From a bacterium (GTDB lineage: Bacteria; SZUA-79; Acidulodesulfobacterales; Acidulodesulfobacteraceae), in contig JAJYHI010000007.1 in assembly GCA_021784835.1 (NCBI GenBank), positions 62,001 through 126,000 on the forward strand: a stretch of DNA of 64,000 nt. The letters run 5' to 3'. The notes under the pieces were generated by a model that saw nothing but the letters and a program-made list of their open reading frames with translations, did no database searches and was not told where the DNA came from. Below, one piece after another: positions 16,809-23,452 of this stretch. Each line of letters starts with the position of its first letter. Position 1 is the first letter of the stretch. The position numbers were made by a program, and so were the translations under genes.

Positions 16809-18260
16809 ATGAATAAAAGTTTAAACACGGATGAGCAGAATCCTTTAGGCTCAAAAGAAAGGCTTAAAATTAAAAGGCACGAAATGCAATCCCAGTCCCC
16901 GGAGGAGAGGAAGCGTAATTTTAAAGAGGTGCCGTACGGATATTCTCCCGAAGAGGCTATGGATGAGGCAAAAAGATGTATTCAATGCAAAAGGCCGTAT
17001 TGCATTGAAGGTTGCCCCGTCAACATAGATATTCCCGCGTTCGTCAGACTTGTAGAAGAAGGGGATTTTTTGGGAGCGGCAAAAAAAATTAAAGAAAATA
17101 ATTCTTTGCCTGCTATCTGCGGAAGGGTCTGCCCTCAGGAGGACCAGTGCGAAAAGGTTTGCACAATCGGTAAAAGAAAGGATACTCCGTCCGTTGCAAT
17201 CGGTAATCTGGAAAGATTTGTCGCCGATTACGAAGCTAAATACGGGGACGGCCGCATAGAAGCGGGAAGCAGAAAAGGCAAAAAAATAGCCGTAGTAGGA
17301 GGCGGCCCGGCAGGTTTAACGGTTGCGGGAGATTTATGCAAAATGGGTTATTCCGTATCGATATTTGAAGCCCTCCATGAAATCGGCGGGGTTTTAATGT
17401 ACGGAATTCCGGAATTCAGGCTTCCGAAGGCGATTCTTTCAAGAGAGCTTAAGGTTCTCGAGGACATGGGCGTTGAAATATTTACTAATGCCGTTATAGG
17501 GAAAACTCTTACCGTGGACGAACTTTTAAACGAAAGAGGCTACGGCGCGGTTTTTATAGGAACCGGTGCGGGAACGCCCAAATTTCTTAATATTCCCGGA
17601 GAAGAACTTAACGGGGTGTATTCGGCAAACGAGTTTCTTACGCGCGTAAATTTAATGCGCGCATATAACCGGTCGGAGTACGATACGCCTATTAAATGCG
17701 GCAGAACGCTTGTAGTATTCGGGGCGGGTAATACCGCCATGGACGCCGTAAGAACGGGGTTAAGGCTTGGATACGACGATGCGAGAATTTTTTACAGAAG
17801 GTCCAGGAAAGAAATGACCGCAAGGCTCGAAGAAGTGCATCATGCCGAACAGGAAGGAATCAAGTTCGAGTTTTTAATAAATCCGGTTAAATTTATAGGG
17901 GACGAAAACCATAATGTTTCCGCCGTCGAATGCCAGCGGATGGAACTCGGGGAACCCGACGAAAGCGGCAGGCGCAGGCCTATTCCGGTGGCGGGCTCGG
18001 AGTTTATCACCAATATCGACGCCGCCGTCATCGCGATAGGCACCAACGCGAATCCAATAGTCCCGTCCACTACCCCGGGCATGCATTTAAATAAATGGGG
18101 GCATATAATCGTAGATGAAAATACCGGAAAAACCACCAAAAAAGGGGTTTTTGCCGGAGGCGACATAGTAACGGGAGCCGCGACGGTAATACTTGCTATG
18201 GGAGCGGGCAAAAGATCCGCCGCCGCCATAGATAAATATTTAGAAACAGGCATATGGTAA
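16809..18260 (+). CDS. nfnB: NADH-dependent ferredoxin:NADP oxidoreductase, large subunit (GltD-like)
   Basis: A 483-residue flavoprotein homologous to the glutamate synthase small subunit. The N-terminal cluster domain has CIQCKRPYCIEGCPVN and ICGRVCPQEDQCEKVC for two [4Fe-4S] centres. Two nucleotide-binding folds follow: VVGGGPAGLTVAGDL (about residue 160) for FAD and VFGAGNTAMDAVRTGLRLG (about residue 302) for NAD(P)H. GVFAGGDIVTGAATVILAMG is the usual C-terminal FAD contact. Pairing with nfnA in this order supports NfnB rather than GltD; no gltB is present. tRNA-Leu follows after 91 bases. Confidence 0.86.
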   Translation: MNKSLNTDEQNPLGSKERLKIKRHEMQSQSPEERKRNFKEVPYGYSPEEAMDEAKRCIQCKRPYCIEGCPVNIDIPAFVRLVEEGDFLGAAKKIKENNSLPAICGRVCPQEDQCEKVCTIGKRKDTPSVAIGNLERFVADYEAKYGDGRIEAGSRKGKKIAVVGGGPAGLTVAGDLCKMGYSVSIFEALHEIGGVLMYGIPEFRLPKAILSRELKVLEDMGVEIFTNAVIGKTLTVDELLNERGYGAVFIGTGAGTPKFLNIPGEELNGVYSANEFLTRVNLMRAYNRSEYDTPIKCGRTLVVFGAGNTAMDAVRTGLRLGYDDARIFYRRSRKEMTARLEEVHHAEQEGIKFEFLINPVKFIGDENHNVSAVECQRMELGEPDESGRRRPIPVAGSEFITNIDAAVIAIGTNANPIVPSTTPGMHLNKWGHIIVDENTGKTTKKGVFAGGDIVTGAATVILAMGAGKRSAAAIDKYLETGIW

Positions 18261-18351
18261 GCTTTGCGATATTCATTTAGTTTATAAATCTTATTGTTTT
18301 TATAATAATTTCATATATTCGTTTAATCGCCGCATTTTTATAGCCTAATTT

Positions 18352-18439
18352 GCCGGGGTGGCGGAAGTGGTAGACGCAAGGGACTTAAAATCCCTCGGAA
18401 CTTAGTTCCGTGCCGGTTCGATTCCGGCCCTCGGCACCA
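18352..18439 (+). tRNA. tRNA-Leu (TAA)
   Basis: A class II tRNA with a long variable arm. The acceptor GCCGGGG pairs with CCTCGGC (one G-T pair), the anticodon stem GGGA(T/C) region encloses CTTAAAA with anticodon TAA, the variable arm CGGAACTTAGTTCCG folds as a hairpin, and the T arm GCCGG-TTCGATT-CCGGC is regular. The discriminator is A and CCA is encoded. Confidence 0.96.
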
Positions 18440-18512
18440 GATTCATAAAATAAATGTTCATAGAATACAGTCTGCATGAATTAAAGTTTTAAAATTGATT
18501 TATAAAAGCTTA

Positions 18513-19562
18513 ATGATATATAACGTTATAGAAAATGATATGGAAATCTTAAACGAAATCGATAAAATTCTTGAAGAGGCCGGTAGTTTATTAAATTCCG
18601 CAAAAAGCCGGAACGAATTAGACGACAGGTTCAGGGCGGTTTCCGGTAAAAAAGGCAGGCTGTCGGCTATCTTGCATAACATCGGCTCTTATTCGGCCGA
18701 AGAAAAGAAAATTATCGGTTCTAAATCAAACGAAGTTAAAAATAAAATCGAAGCCGTTTACAAAAATAAAAAAAACGAAATCGAGGCGATAGAACGGCAA
18801 AATTTTTTAGATAAATATAAAATTGATTTAACGATTCCCGGCGACTACATGGAAAGGCCGCATAAACACCCTATCACCGCAGTCCTGGAAGAGGCCGTAG
18901 ATTTTTTTTCTTCCATGGGTTTTGAAATCGCGGAAGGCCCGGAAATAGAAACGACCTACTACAATTTCGATGCGCTTAATATTCCGGCAAATCATCCGGC
19001 AAGAGACGTCTGGGATACGTTTTATCTGCTTAACGGGTTAGTTCCCAGAACGCATACCTCTAGCGTTCAGGTCAGAACGCTCGAAAAAAAATCTCCCCCG
19101 TTCAGGATTATCGCTCCGGGAAGATGTTACAGATATGAAGCAGTCGATGCTACGCACCTGTTTATGTTTAATCAAATGGAAGGACTGTTTGTGGATAAAA
19201 ATGTCAGGCTGACGGATTTAAAGGGGATACTCGAAGAGACGGTAAAGCATCTTCTCGGCGCCAAGAAGACCCGTTTCAGGCCCGCATTCTATCCGTTCGT
19301 CGAACCGGGCTTAGACCTCGATATCGAGTGCGTTTTTTGCGGCGGCAGAGGATGCGGCGTTTGCAAAAATACCGGATGGATAGAGGTTATTCCCTGCGGA
19401 ATGGTTCACCCCAACGTTTTTAAGTATGCCGGAATAGACCCTCTAAAGTTTAGGGGATTTGCATTCGGAATGGGGTTCGACAGGATTGTTATGTTAAAAT
19501 ACAATATTAACGACCTTAGATTGCTTTATCAGGGCGAACTCGACATATTGAACCAATTTTAA
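18513..19562 (+). CDS. pheS: Phenylalanyl-tRNA synthetase alpha subunit
   Basis: The catalytic subunit of the alpha2-beta2 PheRS. An N-terminal coiled-coil tRNA-binding region (about residues 5-85) precedes the class II core with HPITAVLEEAVDFFSSMGFE (motif 1), FRIIAPGRCYRYEAVDATH (motif 2) and GFAFGMGFDRIVML (motif 3). A CxxC-rich insert with CVFCGGRGCGVC lies before motif 3 and could bind metal. The frame extends to TTG 18495, and ATGs lie at 18513 and 18540; the last fits the family start best. pheT is not adjacent: it lies 3.9 kb downstream beyond a helicase, a PRTase and a DprA-like gene. Confidence 0.95.
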   Translation: MIYNVIENDMEILNEIDKILEEAGSLLNSAKSRNELDDRFRAVSGKKGRLSAILHNIGSYSAEEKKIIGSKSNEVKNKIEAVYKNKKNEIEAIERQNFLDKYKIDLTIPGDYMERPHKHPITAVLEEAVDFFSSMGFEIAEGPEIETTYYNFDALNIPANHPARDVWDTFYLLNGLVPRTHTSSVQVRTLEKKSPPFRIIAPGRCYRYEAVDATHLFMFNQMEGLFVDKNVRLTDLKGILEETVKHLLGAKKTRFRPAFYPFVEPGLDLDIECVFCGGRGCGVCKNTGWIEVIPCGMVHPNVFKYAGIDPLKFRGFAFGMGFDRIVMLKYNINDLRLLYQGELDILNQF

Positions 19563-19652
19563 CCGCCCCGCTTCTTAATGCCGCAGGCATGCCGCTCTCT
19601 TCCGCCATTCCACAGTTAGACTAACCGCCCCGGTATTCGCCCTGCCGCCCCG
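19561..19652. repeat. C-rich intergenic segment with short direct repeats
   Basis: Between the converging ends of pheS and the helicase gene. AACCGCCCCG occurs at 19561-19570 and 19623-19632, and GCCGCCCCG at 19644-19652. ATGCC-GCA-GGCAT forms a small hairpin at 19578-19590. The segment is C-rich on the plus strand and much more GC-rich than its flanks. No T-run follows the hairpin, so it is not a clear terminator. Confidence 0.5.
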
Positions 19653-19679
19653 TTTCCTATTTTTTATTTTTTTTATTCC

Positions 19680-21770
19680 TTACCGTATCAAAAAATCGGA
19701 TTTTTTTCCCGAATAGGAGATGAAAACTTTTTCTTTAGCTCTTGAAACGGCGACATAAAAAAGTTTTACTTCGTCGTCGTATAATGTTTTTAATTTAACC
19801 TCTTTATCTAAAAGTTTAACGAACGGATGCCTTAAGAACTTTAATTCGCCGGCGGCATCGGATTGCATACTTTTTAAATGGGGAATATTTCCCTGCGTTA
19901 CGTTTGCTATAAATACCGCATCGAATTCCAGCCCTTTGCTCTGATGGATAGTTCCTATAAATGCTTTATCGTTGCAAATAAATGAATCGGCATAAAATTT
20001 TTCTATGACCTCTTTAAAATAATTTGCCTCTTTTTTTGTCCTGACTAAAATGGCGGCCGATTTTCCCCGGGAAATAAATCCTTTGAAACCTTCTGCGATA
20101 AAGTTTTCCTCCGAATTTTTATTTTTAAATCCAAGAAAATTAAGGGGGTTGCTTTGACCGGTCTGCGCAGTTCTTTCCTCGCCGGTTTTTTCAGACGTCA
20201 ATTTCTTAGGATACCGGAAGTTAATTTTATTTAGAATTGAATTGCAGAAATCGATTATTTTATAATGTGACCTGTAATTATTCTGAAAAATAAAAATTTT
20301 TCCTGACGGATAGAACAAATCGAAGAAAAGTATATTGAAAAAATCCCCTCCGTTAAAGCGGTATATCGATTGGTCGTCGTCGCCGGCATATATAATATTG
20401 CCTCTTCCGCAATCTAATTTTTTAATAATACAGTCGCTTAAAAAATCGAGGTCCTGATACTCGTCTACGAGAATATATCTGTATCTTCTGGCTATATCGT
20501 AAACAATCGCGTTATTGTTAAAAAGGGTCAAAACATGCGGTATTAAATCGTTTAAAGATATAAATTTTTTATCCCCGCTATTGCAAGAAATATCCTTATT
20601 TTCTTTAATTGACGGAATCGATTCGAAGCCCAGCTCTTTATAAAATTCTTTTATAAGGGAAAAGAAAAAACCGTGGTAAGTAGAAATATTTAAAATCTTA
20701 TCTTCGGCGGAGCCGTTATTAATTCCTTTATTTTTAAATTCGGCGAAAATCCTGTTTTTAATTTCGTTAACCGCGTTATTGGTAAACGTTAGGACTAATA
20801 TCGACCCGAAAGGGATAAAATTTAAAAGGTATAAAAATTTATTTACTATTAATTTTGTTTTTCCCGACCCCGCTCCGGCGATAACAAGATGGGGAGAGTC
20901 CAGCTCCTTTAGCGCGGCGGCCTGAATGCCGCTCAAGCCGTCATAGCAGTGCGGCGGTTTTCCGGTTCTTTTATTTTTGCCGTTAATCCGGCAGCGCATA
21001 CCGCGGCCGATAGAAGCAAATATTTTAATTTTTTTTATCAACTCGTCAGGATAAAAGTAAATTTGCGATAACGATGCGTTAAGGGTCAGCCCGTCTTTCG
21101 ATATCGATTCGGATTCCGGACGTATAATTTTTTGAAAAGGATTTATCTTAATGCAAATTTCAAAATTTTTTTCGTCGTAAAAGTAAACGCCGGATTTGCC
21201 TCTGTCGTTCGATGCGCTTTGTTTAGGGCAAAATCCAAGCGAAGATATCTTTTTTACCAAATAGGCTAAAGAGGAGGTGTAGCCGTTATCTCCGTAATCT
21301 TTAATTAATCTCGTCGCGGCCAAAAGATTTAACCGGAGGCCGTAAATGTCTGCAATCTGGCTTTCGCGAAAATCTTTGCGTAAATTGCCGTATAAAGAAA
21401 ATATATCTTCCGCGGCAAACTTATTTGCCGCCTTCAGGTAAAAGATTATCCCGTTATTCAAAACGTAATCGCATACGGCGTTAAACAAAACGGCGTCTTC
21501 GAGTCCGTTTATCGACAAATCTTTTAAGATGAAAGCTTTGCATCGCAAAAAACCGCTTATGCCTTCAAATGGAAACCCGAGCGGCCCCGCTGCTATTCCG
21601 CCTCTAATATTAAAATAAGGCTTAAAATCCGCAAACGCGTATTCCCTGCAGCCGATGTTCGATTCCTTCAGTAATTTTATTAAATCTTTTCCGTCGTTTT
21701 CGTAAAAAAATATTGCCCCTATAAAATTCGATAGATTGAAATTGAAATTTTTAAGATAAAGATTTATCAT
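19680..21770 (-). CDS. UvrD/Rep-type superfamily 1 helicase with a long unknown N-terminal domain
   Basis: A 696-residue protein. The helicase core occupies about residues 280-696 and is complete: Q motif GLSGIQAAAL, Walker A AGAGSGKTK (about 294-302), motif II LVDEYQDLD, motif III AGDDDQSIYRFNGGD, motif IV QNNYRS, motif V TIHQSKGLEFDAVF and motif VI LFYVAVSRAKEKVF. At about 400 residues this is shorter than UvrD or PcrA, so the 1B/2B subdomains are small. Residues 1-280 precede the Q motif and match no domain I recognise; UvrD starts only about 25 residues before its Walker A. It diverges from the PRTase-DprA pair across 40 bases and lies between pheS and pheT. A repair helicase or part of a defence/toxin module are both possible. 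Confidence 0.85.
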   Translation of the reverse strand: MINLYLKNFNFNLSNFIGAIFFYENDGKDLIKLLKESNIGCREYAFADFKPYFNIRGGIAAGPLGFPFEGISGFLRCKAFILKDLSINGLEDAVLFNAVCDYVLNNGIIFYLKAANKFAAEDIFSLYGNLRKDFRESQIADIYGLRLNLLAATRLIKDYGDNGYTSSLAYLVKKISSLGFCPKQSASNDRGKSGVYFYDEKNFEICIKINPFQKIIRPESESISKDGLTLNASLSQIYFYPDELIKKIKIFASIGRGMRCRINGKNKRTGKPPHCYDGLSGIQAAALKELDSPHLVIAGAGSGKTKLIVNKFLYLLNFIPFGSILVLTFTNNAVNEIKNRIFAEFKNKGINNGSAEDKILNISTYHGFFFSLIKEFYKELGFESIPSIKENKDISCNSGDKKFISLNDLIPHVLTLFNNNAIVYDIARRYRYILVDEYQDLDFLSDCIIKKLDCGRGNIIYAGDDDQSIYRFNGGDFFNILFFDLFYPSGKIFIFQNNYRSHYKIIDFCNSILNKINFRYPKKLTSEKTGEERTAQTGQSNPLNFLGFKNKNSEENFIAEGFKGFISRGKSAAILVRTKKEANYFKEVIEKFYADSFICNDKAFIGTIHQSKGLEFDAVFIANVTQGNIPHLKSMQSDAAGELKFLRHPFVKLLDKEVKLKTLYDDEVKLFYVAVSRAKEKVFISYSGKKSDFLIR
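21742..21770 (+). promoter_or_regulatory. Probable promoter for the PRTase-DprA pair
   Basis: TTGAAA at 21742-21747 and TATCAT at 21765-21770 with a 17-base spacer, giving a start near 21777 and a leader of about 34 bases. The boxes lie in the first codons of the divergent helicase gene, so expression of the two sides may interfere. AT-rich background makes this moderate. Confidence 0.4.
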
Positions 21771-21810
21771 AATATAAAATAATTTATTTTTATAACCTAA
21801 TATTTAAATA

Positions 21811-22377
21811 ATGGCTTTAAAATATAATATAAATATCGGAAAAAACGGAGAATATTTTTACATTACGGATTATATGCCAAAAAATAAAAAAGGCGAAAAA
21901 TCCTCCGAGTTCATGAAATATTCGGAAATGATATTAAAATATAAAAAAGGCGACAGGCAAACGATATCGTTTTTTACGAGACTGTTAAGTAATATTATAT
22001 ACGATTATTTTTATTTGTATGATTTAATTCTTCCCGTTCCGCCCAGCAATTCCTATTTAGACGTTTATCCCAACGGCGCCGTCTGCTTATTTCTTTCCGC
22101 ATTTGGATTAATAGGCACTTTAGACGGGGCCATAGTATGCAGTAAAGGCCATAGGCCGGGTCATATCGACGGCATTAGGGCAAAGAAAGACGATTTAAAA
22201 TATATTTCTTTTAAGGATAGAGGCAATTTCGAATCAAAAAATATTATAATTTTCGACGAAATTATTACTACTGGAGCAACGTTCGGTTATATTAAAGAAG
22301 CTTTATTGAAAAGAGGCGCAAATTCCGTTATAGGCCTGTTTCTCGGGAAAACGGCCGGCGGCGGTAAATACTTATAA
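21811..22377 (+). CDS. Phosphoribosyltransferase-domain protein (ComF-like, no zinc finger)
   Basis: A 188-residue type I phosphoribosyltransferase. The PRPP loop is clear as NIIIFDEIITTGATFGYIKE (about residues 143-162), and an upstream PVPPSNS segment matches the ComF-type substrate hood region (usually PVP...). The N-terminal CxxC zinc finger of ComFC is absent; instead there is a lysine-rich start (MPKNKKGEKSSEFM). The pair with the DprA-like gene 12 bases downstream is notable: PRTase-DprA pairs occur in ShosTA-type toxin-antitoxin/anti-phage loci and, with a helicase, in RqlHI/PsyrTA-type loci (recalled from the literature, not checked). A nucleotide-salvage or competence role is the alternative. 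Confidence 0.72.
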   Translation: MALKYNINIGKNGEYFYITDYMPKNKKGEKSSEFMKYSEMILKYKKGDRQTISFFTRLLSNIIYDYFYLYDLILPVPPSNSYLDVYPNGAVCLFLSAFGLIGTLDGAIVCSKGHRPGHIDGIRAKKDDLKYISFKDRGNFESKNIIIFDEIITTGATFGYIKEALLKRGANSVIGLFLGKTAGGGKYL

Positions 22378-22389
22378 AAGAGGATTCCT

Positions 22390-23385
22390 ATGGATGATTT
22401 AATTTGCACCCTCGCGTTAAAAAAAATAAAAGGGCTTCAAAACCGTCATATATTTTCGTTAATAAACGCGTTTGGAAATCCGTGCGAAATTTTTAACGCA
22501 AAGAAGCCGGATTTTATTCGGGCAGGTTTAAAAATAGAATACGTAAAAATTTTAATTAATCCAAGAATCGTGAGGACCGCGTTTTTCGATGCGATAAAAG
22601 AAATAGAGGAGGCTTCTAAAAACGGCATTAAGATTATAACATACAATTCGTCGCTCTACCCTTCCAACCTGAAATTCATAAAAAATAAACCCTTGGTTTT
22701 GTACTATAAAGGCAAATTAAAAGAAAATTTAAAATTTGCGGTAGCGATAGCGGGACAAAGGATGCCGCCGGATTATGCCATAAAGCTTACGCAAGAACTT
22801 ACCGGACAGCTATGCCTGTCGGGTTTTTCGATAATAAGCGGACTTGCCGCCGGCATAGACGCCGCCGCCCATAAATCGGCGTTAAAAAAAAACGGCTACA
22901 CCATAGCGTATCTCGGCTCCGGTTTGTTAGAGCCGGTGTATCCGCCGGAGAACGCAGATATTTATGAGGAAATTTTAGAAAATAACGGGGCGATAGTTTC
23001 CGAACTGCCCCTGCACGAAAAAATCGGGTCTAAAAATTTAGTCGCAAGAGACAGGCTTCAGTCCGGCACCGGACTTTGCACGTTTGCAATGTCTTCGCCT
23101 TTAAAAAGCGGAACTATGAAAACATGCAACTTTTCCCTAAGGCAAAAAAGGCCGGTATTCGTTCCCGAATACAATAAAGAATTAATGGATTCAAAAGATA
23201 ATCTCGGCTTAAAATCCCTTTTCGGCAATATCGGCGTTGCCGGATTAAAATTAAATAATGATTTTTCTTTCGATTTATTCGGGGTCATTGATGAACTAAG
23301 GATTGTTTACGATGAAATTTACGGAGAAAAATCCGAGGAAGAGGCTTTATTGTCCGTCCAGCCTCTATTATTCGATTTAAACTGA
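22390..23385 (+). CDS. DprA/Smf-like Rossmann (SLOG) protein, divergent
   Basis: A 331-residue DprA-family protein. An N-terminal helix-hairpin-like part (LALKKIKGLQNRHIFSLINA) precedes the Rossmann core: VAIAGQRMPPD, SIISGLAAGIDAAAHKSAL, TIAYLGSGLLEPVYPPENAD and GAIVSELPL. In standard DprA the core continues with RNRIISGLS...VVEA and SGSLITA. Here it reads VARDRLQSGTGLCTFAM and KSGTMKT, the variant seen in SLOG proteins of defence or toxin-antitoxin loci. This argues for a partner of the adjacent PRTase rather than the housekeeping RecA loader, but a divergent true DprA remains possible. AGAGGA before the ATG is a good ribosome site. Confidence 0.78.
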   Translation: MDDLICTLALKKIKGLQNRHIFSLINAFGNPCEIFNAKKPDFIRAGLKIEYVKILINPRIVRTAFFDAIKEIEEASKNGIKIITYNSSLYPSNLKFIKNKPLVLYYKGKLKENLKFAVAIAGQRMPPDYAIKLTQELTGQLCLSGFSIISGLAAGIDAAAHKSALKKNGYTIAYLGSGLLEPVYPPENADIYEEILENNGAIVSELPLHEKIGSKNLVARDRLQSGTGLCTFAMSSPLKSGTMKTCNFSLRQKRPVFVPEYNKELMDSKDNLGLKSLFGNIGVAGLKLNNDFSFDLFGVIDELRIVYDEIYGEKSEEEALLSVQPLLFDLN

Positions 23386-23452
23386 TTTAATTGCTCCGAT
23401 TCGATTCGATTTGAATTGATTTTTTTATAAAAATAAAAGGAGGACCGCAAAA

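Noticed and set aside
18301..18306. TATAAT before tRNA-Leu as its promoter
   Set aside because: No -35 box at 16-18 bases and 46 bases from the tRNA in a T-rich stretch; could be chance.
19578..19590. ATGCC-GCA-GGCAT hairpin as a pheS terminator
   Set aside because: Only five base pairs and no T-run after it; not enough for an intrinsic terminator.
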